This document shows positions 15,117 through 25,118 of a DNA stretch of 64,000 nt, piece by piece. Each line of letters opens with the position of its first letter. Position 1 is the stretch's first letter. The notes below the pieces were generated by a model, which was given only the letters and a program-made list of their open reading frames with translations, made no database searches and had not been told where the DNA came from. The stretch lies in assembly GCF_010548375.1 (NCBI RefSeq), contig NZ_JAAGLY010000002.1:248001-312000 (forward strand), given 5' to 3'. The DNA is from Streptomyces sp. SID13726. GTDB lineage: Bacteria; Actinomycetota; Actinomycetes; Streptomycetales; Streptomycetaceae. Position numbers and translations under genes: made by a program.

Positions 15117-16516
15117 GCCGTGTGTCCTGTCGCCGGGGCCTGGGCCGTCTGGAGGGCCTGCACGAGCACGACCAGGGCGAGTACGCCGCCGGAGACAGCG
15201 AGGACGAGCTGTCCGGTGTCGGCCGGTCCGCCGCTCGGCAGGGTGGCGAGCGCGAGCACGCCGGTCACGGCGGCCACCCGGTGCCGTACCGAGGCGCTGG
15301 GCGCGGCGGCCGCTATCAGGAACAGTCCCCACAGGGCGTACCAGGGGCGGATCGCCGGACCGAGGGCGGCGACGGTGGCGAGGCTCAGCCCGAGGGCGTA
15401 CACCGGGCGCGGGCGAAGGCGCAGCCATATGTAGCCGATCACGGTGACGGCGGTCACCACACCGAAGGCGTGCCAGGCCGGGACGGCCAGCGGTGCCAGG
15501 TCGCTGCCGAGCCGTTCCAGCAGGGCTCCGGTGGCCCGGCCGAGGAGGCTGGTCAGGGCCCAGTTGCCCGAGGAAACCGGGGTGTTGAGGGCACCTATCC
15601 AGCCGTAGCCGGTGCCCGCGACGGCCGTCGCCGCGACGGTGGTGGCCGCCGCCGACGCCACGGCCGTCAGGACGGCCCGCGCCGGATGGTCACCGGCTCT
15701 GATCCTCAGTACGACTATGGCGGCGAGCCCGAGCGCGGCGGGCGCCTTGACCAGGGCGGCCAGCGTCACGAGTACGGCGCCCAGGATCGGCCACCTGCCC
15801 AGCGCGGCGACCAGTCCGAGGCCGAGGAGGCCCAGCATCACGGCGTCGTTGTGGGCGCCCGCGACCAGGTGGAGCAGCACAAGCGGGTTGAGGGCGCCGA
15901 GCCAGAGCGCGGCGGCCGGGTCGGCTCCGCTCTGCCGGGCGAGACGGGGCAGGACCGCCGCCATGAGACCCACCCCGAGCAGGGCGACGAGCCGCATGCC
16001 GAGCAGGCCGACGGGGAGTTCGCCGCGCGACGCCTTGGCCAGCGCGGAGGCCACGCCCAGGAACACGGGGCCGTACGGGGCGGCCGTGTTGCGCCACATG
16101 GGGGCGACCTCGTCCGCGAGGGGGCCGCCGAGGAGGGCGGGACCGTGGGTGTAGACGTCCATGTGGGCGTCGGCCATGGCGCCCTGGGCGAGGTAGCTGT
16201 AGACGTCCCGGCTGAACAGGGGCGGGGCGAGCAGCAGGGGGATCGACCAGATGACGAGGACGGCCATGAGTTCGCGCGTGCCGGGCCGTCTCTCGGGGTC
16301 GCGCACCAGGCGGCCGAGGAGGAGCCAGGCCGCGATCAGGAGGACGACGCCGAAGTAGGCACCGACCAGGCCCAGGGCCGCCTGGGGCGAGGCCGGGGTG
16401 AGGAGTTGGCGTACGGGGAGGGCTCCTGCGGTCTCACCCCCTGCGGCGAGGAACGCGGTGCCGACCAGACCGAGGATCTGGCAGCGGCGGAGATCGACGG
16501 GAATGTTGGCCAACAC
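15113..16516 (-). CDS. MptB-like polyprenol-phosphomannose-dependent mannosyltransferase
   Basis: 467 residues, about 12 hydrophobic helices. The motif LFSRDVYSYLAQGAM, followed by YTHGPALLGG and WRNTAAPYGPVF, is characteristic of the MptA/MptB GT-C glycosyltransferases that build alpha-1,6-mannan cores of lipoglycans. The GTG start is the first in frame and lacks a clear ribosome site; TTG follows directly. It forms a two-gene operon with the GT87 enzyme, which suggests they modify the same cell-envelope glycan or mannoprotein. Confidence 0.72.
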   Translation of the reverse strand: MLANIPVDLRRCQILGLVGTAFLAAGGETAGALPVRQLLTPASPQAALGLVGAYFGVVLLIAAWLLLGRLVRDPERRPGTRELMAVLVIWSIPLLLAPPLFSRDVYSYLAQGAMADAHMDVYTHGPALLGGPLADEVAPMWRNTAAPYGPVFLGVASALAKASRGELPVGLLGMRLVALLGVGLMAAVLPRLARQSGADPAAALWLGALNPLVLLHLVAGAHNDAVMLGLLGLGLVAALGRWPILGAVLVTLAALVKAPAALGLAAIVVLRIRAGDHPARAVLTAVASAAATTVAATAVAGTGYGWIGALNTPVSSGNWALTSLLGRATGALLERLGSDLAPLAVPAWHAFGVVTAVTVIGYIWLRLRPRPVYALGLSLATVAALGPAIRPWYALWGLFLIAAAAPSASVRHRVAAVTGVLALATLPSGGPADTGQLVLAVSGGVLALVVLVQALQTAQAPATGHTA

Positions 16517-16683
16517 GTCAGCAGCGTGTCAGTTTTGGGTGGCTGGAAAGCGACGCGGTGGCGACCGGGGTGTGACCGGTGCGTGGTCGGGCGCGGGCGG
16601 GTACGGCGTGGCGTACGGTTCCCCGTGCCCGTGGTGGTGGTCGTCGGGTCGGGTCGGGTCGCGGCCGGTGTCCGTCAGGACCT

Positions 16684-17619
16684 TCAGAACACCGAGACGC
16701 CCGTCAGCGTGGTGAAGCGGTCCAGGGCCGCCACCCCCGCCACCGAGTTCCCGCGCTCGTCCAGCCCCGGACTCCACACGCACAGCGTGCAGCGGCCCGG
16801 GACCACCGCGACGATGCCGCCGCCCACCCCGCTCTTGCCGGGGAGACCCACCCGGTACGCGAAGTCGCCCGCCGCGTCGTACGTGCCGCAGGTCAGCATG
16901 ATCGCGTTGATCTGCTTGGCCTGGCTGCGGCTGAGGAGCCGGGTGCCGTCGGCGCGGATGCCGTGGCGGGCCAGGAAGGTGGTGGCGAGGGCCAGGTCGG
17001 CGCAGGACGCCCTGATGGAGCACTGCCGGAAGTACTGGTCGAGCAGGGCCGGGATGGCGTTGTCGATGTTGCCGTAGGCGGCCATGAAGTGGGCGAGGGC
17101 GGCGTTGCGGTCGCCGTGGGCGGACTCGGAGGCGGCCACCTCGGCGTCAAAGTCGAGGGCCGGGTTTCCGCTCTCCTCGCGGAGGAACGTGAGGAGTTCG
17201 CCCGCCGCGTCCCCGGTACGGGTCTGGAGGCGGTCGGTGACGACGAGGGCGCCCGCGTTGATGAACGGGTTGCGCGGGATGCCGTTCTCGTACTCCAGCT
17301 GCACCAGGGAGTTGAAGGGGTTGCCGGAGGGTTCGCGGCCCACGTGCTCCCAGAGTTCGTCGCCCTCGCGGGCCAGGTCGAGGGCGAGGGTGAAGACCTT
17401 GGTGAGGGACTGCGTCGAGAAGGGCTCGCGCCAGTCCCCCACGCCGTACACCGTGCCGTCCAGCTCCGCGACGGCCATGCCGAAGCTGCGCGGGTCGCAG
17501 GCGGCGAGGGCCGGGATGTAGTCGGCGGCCCGGCCCCGGCTCGGGGTGCGTTCGATCTCCTCGGCGATGCGCTCCAGGACCGGCTGGAAGGCTAGCGACG
17601 ACGTCGTTGTCATGATCAC
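16684..17619 (-). CDS. glsA: Glutaminase (serine-type, GlsA family)
   Basis: 311 residues, full length. It hydrolyses L-glutamine to glutamate and ammonia. The beta-lactamase-like fold is shown by FSTQSLTK (Ser71-xx-Lys74 catalytic pair), ADYIP (32-36), NPFINAGAL and the C-terminal GKSGVGGGI loop. GTG at 17617-17619 is preceded by GGAGG at seven bases; an ATG two codons later is the alternative. No partner genes flank it. Confidence 0.92.
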   Translation of the reverse strand: MIMTTTSSLAFQPVLERIAEEIERTPSRGRAADYIPALAACDPRSFGMAVAELDGTVYGVGDWREPFSTQSLTKVFTLALDLAREGDELWEHVGREPSGNPFNSLVQLEYENGIPRNPFINAGALVVTDRLQTRTGDAAGELLTFLREESGNPALDFDAEVAASESAHGDRNAALAHFMAAYGNIDNAIPALLDQYFRQCSIRASCADLALATTFLARHGIRADGTRLLSRSQAKQINAIMLTCGTYDAAGDFAYRVGLPGKSGVGGGIVAVVPGRCTLCVWSPGLDERGNSVAGVAALDRFTTLTGVSVF

Positions 17620-17639
17620 TATTGTGCCTCCGGGCCGGT

Positions 17640-17760
17640 TCTGGTGCGGGTCGCCGTGGGCGGGGGGCGGGCGGGGCGGGTGTGGTCGGGTCTGTTGCGG
17701 GCCGGGCCGGTGTTGGGCCGGGCCGGGCTGGGTCGGTGTTGGGCCGGGCCGGGCCGGTGC
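17640..17760. repeat. GC-only low-complexity repeats with a 26-bp tandem unit
   Basis: The 19-base string GGTGTTGGGCCGGGCCGGG occurs at 17709-17727 and again at 17735-17753, a 26-base period, embedded in GGGCC/GGGC runs. It lies between the glutaminase start and the 3' end of the aspartase gene; no coding sequence is credible here. Confidence 0.7.
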
Positions 17761-17868
17761 GTGACAGCCCCGTGCGGGCGCGCCGGTGTCCGTGGCCCGG
17801 ATCGCCGGGGTGTTGGTAGCCCGGGGACAGGTGGCCCGGGTATCAGCCGCCCGGGCCGTAACCGTCCG

Positions 17869-19281
17869 TCAGGCCAAGGGTGACCCGCTGCCCGCAAGGA
17901 CTTCGGGCCGCAGCAGGTCGGCGAGGGTCTCCGCCGGCAACAGGCCCTTCTCCAGGACGAGTTCCGCCACGCCACGGCCCGTGACGAGAGCCTCCTTGGC
18001 TATGTCCGTCGCGGCCGTGTAGCCGATGTGCGGGTTGAGGGCGGTGACCAGGCCGATGGAGTTCTCGACCGTCCGGCGCAGCGCCTCGGTGTTGGCGGTG
18101 ATGCCGTCCACGCAGCGTTCGGCGAGGGTGACGCAGGCGGCGTCCAGGTGGGTGATCGACTCCGACAGGGAGTGCAGGATGATCGGCTCGAAGGCGTTGA
18201 GCTGGAGCTGTCCGGCCTCCGCGGCCATCGTGATGGCGACGTCGTTGCCGATCACCTCGAAGGCGACCTGGTTGACGACCTCGGGGATCACCGGGTTGAC
18301 CTTGCCCGGCATGATCGACGAACCGGCCTGCACGGGCGGCAGGTTGATCTCGCCGAGACCGGCACGCGGTCCCGAGGACAGCAGACGCAAGTCGTTGCAG
18401 CTCTTGCTCAGCTTGACCGCGATCCGCTTGAGCACGCCGGACATCTGGACGAACGCGCCGCAGTCCTGGGTCGCCTCGACCAGGTTGGCGGCGGTGACCA
18501 GCGGCAGCCCGGTGATCTCGGCGAGGTGGCGGCGGGCCGACTCGGCGTACCCGGCCGGAGCATTGAGTCCGGTACCGATGGCCGTGGCGCCCAGGTTGAT
18601 CTCATGGATCAACTCGACAGCCTCGTCAAGACGGCTGCGATCCTCGTCAATCATGACGGCATAGGCCGAGAACTCTTGACCGAGCGTCATGGGCACCGCG
18701 TCCTGCAACTGTGTACGGCCCATCTTGAGCACGTCACGGAACTCGACGGCCTTACGGGCGAACGAGTCCTGGAGTACGGCCATCGCCTTGAGCAGTCCAC
18801 GCACCGCGAAGACCGTCGCGATCTTGACGGCGGTCGGGTAGACGTCGTTGGTCGACTGGCCGAGGTTGACGTCCTCGTTGGGGTGCAGGAAGGAGTACTG
18901 CCCCTTCCCGTGCCCCGGCAGCTCCAGCGCCCGGTTGGCGATGACCTCGTTGGCGTTCATGTTGGTGGAGGTGCCGGCCCCGCCCTGGATCACGTCCACC
19001 ACGAACTGGTCGTGCAGCTTCCCGTCCCGGATCTCCCGGCATGCCTCGACGATCGCGGCGGCCTTGCGGGGCTCCAGCAGCCCCAGCTCCTCGTTGGCGA
19101 GCGCGGCGGCCTCCTTGACGGCGGCGAGGGCGTCGATCAGGTGGGGGTAGGCGGAGATCGGGGTGCCGGTGATGGGGAAGTTCTCGGTGGCGCGCAGGGT
19201 GTGCACACCCCAGTAGGCGTCGGCGGGTACGTCCCGATCGCCCAGCAGGTCGTGCTCGCTGCGGTGAGCTACGGCGGTCAT
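17869..19281 (-). CDS. aspA: Aspartate ammonia-lyase
   Basis: 470 residues of the fumarase/aspartase superfamily; converts L-aspartate to fumarate plus ammonia. The lyase signature GSSIMPGKVNP is at about 318-328, with the substrate-loop motifs GAGTSTNMNANEV (about 100-112) and QSTNDVYPT. The catalytic Ser is in the SSIMPGK loop. ATG at 19279-19281 has AAGGAA upstream; a longer frame has no ribosome site. It is the last gene of the asparagine/aspartate module, 139 bases after the asparaginase. Confidence 0.92.
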   Translation of the reverse strand: MTAVAHRSEHDLLGDRDVPADAYWGVHTLRATENFPITGTPISAYPHLIDALAAVKEAAALANEELGLLEPRKAAAIVEACREIRDGKLHDQFVVDVIQGGAGTSTNMNANEVIANRALELPGHGKGQYSFLHPNEDVNLGQSTNDVYPTAVKIATVFAVRGLLKAMAVLQDSFARKAVEFRDVLKMGRTQLQDAVPMTLGQEFSAYAVMIDEDRSRLDEAVELIHEINLGATAIGTGLNAPAGYAESARRHLAEITGLPLVTAANLVEATQDCGAFVQMSGVLKRIAVKLSKSCNDLRLLSSGPRAGLGEINLPPVQAGSSIMPGKVNPVIPEVVNQVAFEVIGNDVAITMAAEAGQLQLNAFEPIILHSLSESITHLDAACVTLAERCVDGITANTEALRRTVENSIGLVTALNPHIGYTAATDIAKEALVTGRGVAELVLEKGLLPAETLADLLRPEVLAGSGSPLA

Positions 19282-19420
19282 GAGGGAGCGGTTCCTTCTT
19301 TCGGGAGGGGCTCGGGTGAGTGCTTTCGGGGGCACGGGGCCGGCACATCAGCGGCTGCGACGCGGGGCGCGACGAGCCACTACGGACGCGCCCCCGCAGA
19401 ACGACGTGGAGGCCGAGCTC

Positions 19421-20437
19421 TCAGGCGCAGGCAGACACCGAGACGGGGTCCAGCGAACGAACGGGCCGCACGGACCCGACCTCCATGCCGCCCCCGAGCA
19501 GCGCCTCCCCCTGGAACTCCGTGAGCAGATCCGCCGAGACCCCGGCACGGGCGAGCGCCGCCGCGGTCACCGGGATCCGCGCCCGGTTCGCCCCGTCGGA
19601 GATCTTCACGGCGACGGCCCGCCCGTCGGGAAGGGCCGCGACCTGGACCCCCTCGAACCCGTCCTTGGCCAGCAGCCCCGGCACCGCCTTCATCAGCGCG
19701 GCCACGTCCCGCCCCGCCCCGGACGCCATCTCCGGGTGCGCACGCATGGCGTCGGCGACCCGGGCCTCGGGCGTACCGGGGGCCGCGGACGTGATCCGCG
19801 CGGCGGCCCGGGCGAGCCCGTGCAGCGAGACGGAGAACAGCGGTGCCCCGCATCCGTCGACGGTCACCCGGGCGATCCGCTGCCCGGTCAGGTCCTCGAC
19901 GATCTCGGCGATGGCCTGCTGGAGCGGGTGCGCGGGGTCGAGGTAGCCGTCGAGGGGCCAGTCGTTGAGCGCGCACGTGTACAGCATCGCCGCGTGCTTC
20001 CCGGAGCAGTTCTGCGCGAGCCGCGAGGGTCCGCGCCCCTCCCGGATCCACGTGTCCCGGACGGCCGGGTCGTACGGCATGTCGGGCACGTTGCGCAGGG
20101 CGTCCTCGGGGACGCCCGCCAGCTCCAGGATGCGGCGCGCTCCGGCGAGGTGGCGTTCCTCTCCGGAGTGGCTGGCCGCGGTGAGGGAGAGCAGCTCGCC
20201 GTCGAGCGGCAGCCCGGCCCGGACCATGGCGACGGCCTGGACCGGCTTGAGCGCGGAGCGCGGGTAGAACGCCGCCTCGATGTCGCCGAGCTGGAACCGG
20301 ACGTCCCCGTCGTGGTCGAGGACGACGACGGAGCCGTAGTGGATGCCCTCGATCAGCCCGCCGCGGACGACGTGGGCGACGGGGGCGTGGAGGGGTTCAC
20401 GAACAAGGGGTGCGTCCGCGACGGAACTGCTGAGCAT
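19421..20437 (-). CDS. L-asparaginase, type II/thermolabile family (PF06089)
   Basis: 338 residues. It hydrolyses asparagine to aspartate and ammonia. It matches the asparaginase_II family rather than the E. coli AnsA/AnsB fold: AFYPRSALKPVQAVAMV (about 55-71), ASHSGEERHL, RLAQNCSGKHAAML and DGCGAPLFSVSL are its conserved blocks. No signal peptide, so cytoplasmic. It lies between the permease (131-base gap) and aspartase genes, which gives the order uptake, deamidation, deamination. Confidence 0.88.
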   Translation of the reverse strand: MLSSSVADAPLVREPLHAPVAHVVRGGLIEGIHYGSVVVLDHDGDVRFQLGDIEAAFYPRSALKPVQAVAMVRAGLPLDGELLSLTAASHSGEERHLAGARRILELAGVPEDALRNVPDMPYDPAVRDTWIREGRGPSRLAQNCSGKHAAMLYTCALNDWPLDGYLDPAHPLQQAIAEIVEDLTGQRIARVTVDGCGAPLFSVSLHGLARAAARITSAAPGTPEARVADAMRAHPEMASGAGRDVAALMKAVPGLLAKDGFEGVQVAALPDGRAVAVKISDGANRARIPVTAAALARAGVSADLLTEFQGEALLGGGMEVGSVRPVRSLDPVSVSACA

Positions 20438-20568
20438 CACTGCCTGCTTCTCGGGAGGCGCCGCGCGGGTCGCGCGTCGGCGCCGGTGGATGGGGGGGGT
20501 TCTGGGTCGTCGCGGGGGCACTCACGCGTGGACGCAGGCGGGATCGGCCCCGGCGTCCACGCGCGGGC

Positions 20569-22023
20569 TCACGCGCCGACGTCGGTGGACTCGGTTCCGG
20601 CGGAGGCCCGGGCGACCCGGCCGCGGACGGCGAACCAGCCGGCGACCAGGGCTCCGACGATCAGCGGGAGGCACAGCACGGTGGTGCGGCCGGCGCCGCC
20701 GTCGGCGTACATGAGGACCAGGACGGAGGCGAGGAAGGCCAGCGTCACGAGTTCGGTCCAGGGGGATCCCGGCAGCCGGTAGCCGGGGCGGGTGAGGTCG
20801 CCCTTCTCGGTCTTCTGCCAGAAGAGCAGGTGACAGACCATGATCATGCCCCAGGTGGCGAGGATGCCGATGGCGGCGAAGTTCAGCACGATCTCGAACG
20901 CGTCGGCGGGGACGACGAAGTTGAGGCCGACGCCCAGGACACAGATGGCGCTGGTGAGCAGGATGCCGCCGTACGGGACCTGGCTGCGGCTCATCACCGA
21001 GGTGAACTTCGGGGCCGAGCCGGACATGGCCATGGAGCGCAGGATGCGGCCGGTGGAGTACAGGCCGGAGTTGAGCGAGGACATGGCCGCGGTGAGGACG
21101 ACGAGGTTCATCACGCCGCCCGCCGCCGGGATGCCGATGTTGGACAGGACGGTCACGAAGGGGCTCTCGCCCGACGTGTACTTGTTCCAGGGCAGCAGCA
21201 TCGAGAGCAGCAGCACGGAGCCGACGTAGAACAGGCCGACGCGCCACATGATCGAGTTGATCGCCTTCGGCATGATCTTCTCGGGGTTCTCGGTCTCGCC
21301 GGCGGCGACGCCGACCAGTTCGACGGAGGCGTAGGCGAAGACGACGCCCTGGATGATCAGCAGCATGGGCAGCAGGCCGTTGGGGAAGACGCCGCCGTTA
21401 TCGGTGATCAGGGACGGGCCGGGGGTGGTGCCAGCGACGTCGTGCTGGGTGACCAGCAGGAAGATGCCGATGCACATGAAGATGACCAGCGCGCTGACCT
21501 TGACGATCGCGAACCAGAACTCGAGCTCGCCGAAGATCTTCACGGAGATCAAGTTGACGGTCAATACGACCGCGAGGGCGATCAATGCGATCAACCATTG
21601 AGGGATGTCGGAGAACATGCCCCAGTAGTGCGTGTAGGTGGCCACCGCGGTGATGTCGGCGATGCCGGTGGTCGCCCAGTTGAGGAAGTACATCCAGCCC
21701 GCGGTGTAGGCGCCCTTCTCCCCCATGAACTCCCGGGCGTACGAGACGAAGGCGCCGGAGGAGGGCCGGTACAGGACGAGTTCGCCGAGCGCGCGGACCA
21801 CGAGGAAGGCGAAGACACCGCAGACCGCGTAGGCGATGAACAGGGAGGGGCCGGCGTCGGCGAGGCGGCCGCCGGCACCGAGGAAGAGGCCGGTGCCGAT
21901 CGCGCCGCCGATGGCGATCATGTTGACGTGTCGTGACTTGAGGGACTTGCTGTACCCCTCGTCTCCGGCGTCGACATGGCCGGAACGTTTCTGCACCTCG
22001 TCGTGCAGGCTCTGCTCGCTCAC
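20569..22023 (-). CDS. ansP: Amino-acid permease, L-asparagine permease type (APC family)
   Basis: 484 residues, 12 predicted helices. The family start [20 protein letters not shown] (about 30-49), [12 protein letters not shown], and the loop [18 protein letters not shown] are those of APC-family permeases. The HYWGMF/DIPQW segment resembles AnsP/GabP proteins, and the adjacent asparaginase and aspartase support asparagine as substrate. The GTG start overlaps the stop of the GntR regulator by GTGA, so regulator and permease are coupled. Confidence 0.85.
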   Translation of the reverse strand: MSEQSLHDEVQKRSGHVDAGDEGYSKSLKSRHVNMIAIGGAIGTGLFLGAGGRLADAGPSLFIAYAVCGVFAFLVVRALGELVLYRPSSGAFVSYAREFMGEKGAYTAGWMYFLNWATTGIADITAVATYTHYWGMFSDIPQWLIALIALAVVLTVNLISVKIFGELEFWFAIVKVSALVIFMCIGIFLLVTQHDVAGTTPGPSLITDNGGVFPNGLLPMLLIIQGVVFAYASVELVGVAAGETENPEKIMPKAINSIMWRVGLFYVGSVLLLSMLLPWNKYTSGESPFVTVLSNIGIPAAGGVMNLVVLTAAMSSLNSGLYSTGRILRSMAMSGSAPKFTSVMSRSQVPYGGILLTSAICVLGVGLNFVVPADAFEIVLNFAAIGILATWGMIMVCHLLFWQKTEKGDLTRPGYRLPGSPWTELVTLAFLASVLVLMYADGGAGRTTVLCLPLIVGALVAGWFAVRGRVARASAGTESTDVGA

Positions 22024-22757
22024 GCCTGGGGTTCGCTTTCCGTGGAGGTGTCCGACTCCGCGCGCGGGGAGCGCACGATGTCGGTGAGGGTGGTCTCGAC
22101 GCGGTCGAGGTGGTGGGACATGGCCTCCACCGCGTCGTGCTCGGAACCGTCGATCAGCGCCTCGACGATCGCGCGGTGCTCGCGGTTGGACTGCTCCCGG
22201 CGGCCGCCCAGTTCGTTGAGGAAGGCCGACTGACGCGCCAGCGCGTCCCGGATCTCCTCGATGACCCGGCGGAAGACCGGGTTCTGGGCGGCCTCGGCCA
22301 CGGCGAGGTGGAAGAGGGTGTCCATCGCGACCCACGCGGTGGTGTCGGTCTCCTTCTCCATCCGGTCCAGGATGTGGGCCAGGTGGTCGAGGTTCTCCGG
22401 GCTGCGGCGCCGGGCCGCGTACCCGGCGACCGGGATCTCGACGTGGCGGCGGACCTCCAGGAGGTCGCTGGCCGCGTAGTCGCCGAAGGTGGGGTCCTCG
22501 ACGGTACTGGCCACGACGAAGGTGCCCTTGCCGGTCTTGGAGACGGTCAGGCCCATGGTCTGCAGGGCCCTGAGGGCCTCCCGCAGGACGGGCCGGCTGA
22601 CCTCGAGGGTGCGGCAGAGCTCCGCCTCGGAGGGGAGCTTGTCGCCGATGGCGTACTCCCCGCGCTCGATGGCGCCACGCAGATGCGCCAGCACCGCCTC
22701 CATGGCGCTGACGCGCCGCGGTGGCTGACTGGCTGTCCGGCTGTCTGACAGGTTCAC
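22020..22757 (-). CDS. GntR-family (FadR/FCD) transcriptional regulator
   Basis: 245 residues. It has an N-terminal winged HTH (about 20-85: [21 protein letters not shown], the GntR signature) and a C-terminal all-helical FCD ligand domain (about 100-235; [14 protein letters not shown] and [11 protein letters not shown] carry the metal-binding His residues). It is translationally coupled to the asparagine permease and most likely senses an amino acid or carboxylate and controls this module. The GTG start region contains CTGTC-T-GACAG, a small dyad that could be part of an operator. Confidence 0.87.
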   Translation of the reverse strand: MNLSDSRTASQPPRRVSAMEAVLAHLRGAIERGEYAIGDKLPSEAELCRTLEVSRPVLREALRALQTMGLTVSKTGKGTFVVASTVEDPTFGDYAASDLLEVRRHVEIPVAGYAARRRSPENLDHLAHILDRMEKETDTTAWVAMDTLFHLAVAEAAQNPVFRRVIEEIRDALARQSAFLNELGGRREQSNREHRAIVEALIDGSEHDAVEAMSHHLDRVETTLTDIVRSPRAESDTSTESEPQA

Positions 22758-22811
22758 GGGGGTGATACTCCGGGCGGCGGGAGGGTGCTGTCAAGGGGGC
22801 GGTTTCCGCGG

Positions 22812-22840
22812 GGGTGCGAGACGTGAGCCGCCTCGCACCC
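22812..22840. terminator. Hairpin downstream of uppP
   Basis: A perfect 9-bp stem GGGTGCGAG / CTCGCACCC with an 11-base loop, starting 11 bases past the stop of the minus-strand uppP gene. No T-tract. It also separates uppP from the GntR gene. Confidence 0.55.
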
Positions 22841-22851
22841 TCCCCGGCGGT

Positions 22852-23688
22852 TCAGCCGGCGAGCGTGCCCGTGGCCAGCAGGCCGAAGAGCAGCAGGCCC
22901 ACGACGATCCGGTAGACCACGAAGGCGTTGAAGGAGTGCTTGGCGACGAACTTCAGCAGCCAGGCGATGGAGGCGTAGGCCACCACGAAGGAGACGGCCG
23001 TGCCGACGGCCAGCGGAGCCGCGCCCACGCCCGCGCCGAGGGCGTCCTTGAGCTCGTAGATGCCGGCGCCGGTGAGGGCGGGGATGCCGAGGAAGAAGGA
23101 GAGGCGGGTGGCGGCGACCCGGTCCAGGTCGAGGATCAGGGCCGTGGACATGGTGGCGCCGGAGCGGGAGAAGCCGGGGAAGAGCAGGGCGAGGATCTGC
23201 GAGCTGCCGACCAGCATGGCGTCCTTGAACGAGGTGTCGTCCTCACCGCGCTTGTGCCGGCCCATCTGGTCCGCCGCCCACATCACACCGCTGCCGACGA
23301 TCAGCGAGCCCGCGACCACCCACAGGGAGGCGAGCGGCCCCTCGATGAGCGGCTTGGCGGCGAGGCCGACGATGACGATCGGGACGGTCGCCGCGATCAC
23401 CCACCACGCGAACTTGTAGTCGTGGTGGTAGCGCTCCTCCTTGTTGACCAGCCCCCTCCCCCACGCGGAGACGATCCGCACGATGTCCTTGAAGAAGTAC
23501 ACGAGCACGGCGGCGATCGCGCCGACCTGGATGACGGCCGAGAACCCGACGACGGCGTCGTCGTCGACGGGGATGTGCATCAGCCCCTCGACGATCTTCA
23601 GATGGCCGGTGGAGGAGACGGGCAGGAACTCGGTCACCCCCTCGACGGCTCCGAGGACGACGGCCTGACCGACGCTGATGACGCTCAT
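22852..23688 (-). CDS. uppP: Undecaprenyl-diphosphate phosphatase
   Basis: 278 residues, about eight helices. It recycles the lipid carrier for peptidoglycan synthesis by removing a phosphate from undecaprenyl diphosphate; extra copies give bacitracin tolerance. Both active-site motifs are present: EGVTEFLPVSSTGHL (about 16-30) and PGFSRSGATMS (about 171-181, catalytic Arg/Ser). Normal length for the BacA/UppP family. It has its own upstream gap and terminator and need not be co-transcribed with the fluoride operon. Confidence 0.93.
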   Translation of the reverse strand: MSVISVGQAVVLGAVEGVTEFLPVSSTGHLKIVEGLMHIPVDDDAVVGFSAVIQVGAIAAVLVYFFKDIVRIVSAWGRGLVNKEERYHHDYKFAWWVIAATVPIVIVGLAAKPLIEGPLASLWVVAGSLIVGSGVMWAADQMGRHKRGEDDTSFKDAMLVGSSQILALLFPGFSRSGATMSTALILDLDRVAATRLSFFLGIPALTGAGIYELKDALGAGVGAAPLAVGTAVSFVVAYASIAWLLKFVAKHSFNAFVVYRIVVGLLLFGLLATGTLAG

Positions 23689-23761
23689 GGGATCCAGTTC
23701 TTCTCAGGGGAAGGCAGGTGCGGAGGGCACAGTCTTACTACACGCGGACTAGCGCCCGGAC

Positions 23762-24136
23762 CTACGCCCACAGCGCCTGCGCGAGCGCCACCCCCACGAA
23801 CGCCGCCCCGAGACCGGCCACCACGCTCGCGGCCACGTTGACGGCGGCGTAGAAGCGCGCCCCGGTCTCGGTCAGCCGGAGGGTCTCGTAGGAGAAGGTC
23901 GAGTACGTCGTCAGGGCCCCGCACAGCCCGGTTCCCAGAAGCAGCTGGAGGTGGGATCCGGCGGCTCCCGCGGCCGCCGCGCCGGTCAGCGTGCCGAGGA
24001 TCAGACAGCCGCTGATGTTGACCAGGAAGGTGCCCCAGGGGAAGACGGAGTCGTGCCGCGACTGCACCGCGCGGTCGGTGAGATAGCGCAGCGGGGCACC
24101 GACCACGGCACCCGCTACGACCAGCAGCCAGTTCAC
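23762..24136 (-). CDS. crcB: Fluoride channel CrcB/Fluc (subunit 1)
   Basis: 124 residues, four helices; a Fluc fluoride exporter. Markers are GAPLRYL near the start, FPWGTFLVNISGC (33-45, the conserved Asn of the pore) and GLCGALTTYSTFSYE (70-84, the central Na+-site loop and phenylalanine box). GTG start. It is the last gene of the operon CrcB-DUF190-CrcB, and two different short subunits imply a heterodimeric channel. Confidence 0.92.
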   Translation of the reverse strand: MNWLLVVAGAVVGAPLRYLTDRAVQSRHDSVFPWGTFLVNISGCLILGTLTGAAAAGAAGSHLQLLLGTGLCGALTTYSTFSYETLRLTETGARFYAAVNVAASVVAGLGAAFVGVALAQALWA

Positions 24137-24145
24137 AACGACTTC

Positions 24146-24526
24146 TTACCCTTCCATGCCCGGTTTGTCCGGTGTTCGGTCCGGGGCGGCATCGCGGCCG
24201 ACGTACCGGATGACCTCGCACTCGTCGAGGGTCACCAGCCCCTCGGTGACGAGTTCGTCGAGCTGCGGCAGGAACTCCCGTACGCGTGCCTCGGTGTCGA
24301 CGATGACGACGGCCACCGGCAGGTCCTCGCTCAGGGAGAGCAGCCGGGAGGTGTGGATGAGGGAGGAGGCGCCGAAGCCCTCGATGCCCCGGAAGACGCT
24401 GGCGCCGGCGAGTCCGGCGGCGTGCGCGCGGTGCACGATCTCGGTGTAGAGGGGCTTGTGGTGCCAGGAGTCGTTCTCGCCGATGTGGACGGTGACGCGC
24501 AGGGCGCTGCCGGTCAGCCTCGTCAT
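24146..24526 (-). CDS. DUF190 domain protein
   Basis: 126 residues, a PII-like ferredoxin-fold domain of unknown function, nearly always found beside crcB genes. The typical sequence [28 protein letters not shown] and [11 protein letters not shown] is present. It overlaps the upstream crcB stop by ATGA and ends nine bases before the downstream crcB. By position it may modulate or sense for the fluoride channel; that is inference. Confidence 0.88.
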   Translation of the reverse strand: MTRLTGSALRVTVHIGENDSWHHKPLYTEIVHRAHAAGLAGASVFRGIEGFGASSLIHTSRLLSLSEDLPVAVVIVDTEARVREFLPQLDELVTEGLVTLDECEVIRYVGRDAAPDRTPDKPGMEG

Positions 24527-24978
24527 GGCTGCCTCCGCTTCAGGACGCGGCGGGCGGCCGTCGAGGCGAGCCACACCGCGGTGAGGGCCGCGAGCAGGGT
24601 CGCGGCGAGATAGGCCAGGCCCGTGGCCGGGTGGCCGTGGTCGACGAGTCGCTGGATGTCGACGGCGTAGGTGGAGAAGGTGGTGAAGCCGCCGAGCACG
24701 CCGGTGCCGAAGAAGGGGCGGACCAGGCGGTGGGCGGGCCGTACCTCGGTGATGACGACCATGAACACGCCGATGACCGCGCAGCCGACGACGTTGGTCC
24801 AGAAGGTCGCCCAGGGGAACTGGCCCGGTGGTGCGGGCCAGTGGAGGGCGAGGGCGTAGCGGGCCGTGGCGCCGAGGGCGCCGCCGAGTGCCACCACCGC
24901 GAGCACCGGCGCCTGGCCCTGCCGGACGGACCGGCGCGGGGCTCTCGCCGGGGCGTGGAGGCTCTCCGGGGCTGTCAT
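24523..24978 (-). CDS. crcB: Fluoride channel CrcB/Fluc (subunit 2)
   Basis: 151 residues with a longer, basic N-terminal tail than its partner. Pore motifs are [12 protein letters not shown] (about 33-44), [13 protein letters not shown] (pore Asn) and [15 protein letters not shown] (Na+-site loop and Phe box). First gene of the fluoride operon. The ATG is preceded by AGGAGAGA. No fluoride-riboswitch pattern was recognisable in the 170 bases upstream, though a 10-bp palindrome is present. Confidence 0.92.
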   Translation of the reverse strand: MTAPESLHAPARAPRRSVRQGQAPVLAVVALGGALGATARYALALHWPAPPGQFPWATFWTNVVGCAVIGVFMVVITEVRPAHRLVRPFFGTGVLGGFTTFSTYAVDIQRLVDHGHPATGLAYLAATLLAALTAVWLASTAARRVLKRRQP

Positions 24979-25100
24979 GGTCGTGTCTCTCCTACTCGCC
25001 GGGGCCCAGGCATGCGGGCGCGCTCCATCGCAAGTAGGGACCGTTGGCGGCGCCTTCGCCGCGGTTCGGGTACGGCGGGCCCCACCGCCGCGCCGCGAGG

Positions 25101-25118
25101 GTGATCGCGATCGATGAC
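25101..25118. promoter_or_regulatory. Palindrome upstream of the fluoride operon
   Basis: GATCGCGATC at 25103-25112 is a perfect 10-bp palindrome inside the longer near-dyad GTGATCGCGATCGATGAC, about 125 bases before the crcB ATG. It could be an operator for a local regulator. No protein can be assigned. Confidence 0.3.

Noticed and set aside
17622..17868. Short frames in the GC-only repeat region after the aspartase gene
   Set aside because: They consist of Gly/Arg/Pro repeats caused by GGGCC runs; not coding.
22741..22753. CTGTCTGACAG as operator of the GntR gene
   Set aside because: Five-base arms overlapping the start codon region are too short to be convincing; mentioned only as a possibility in the gene entry.
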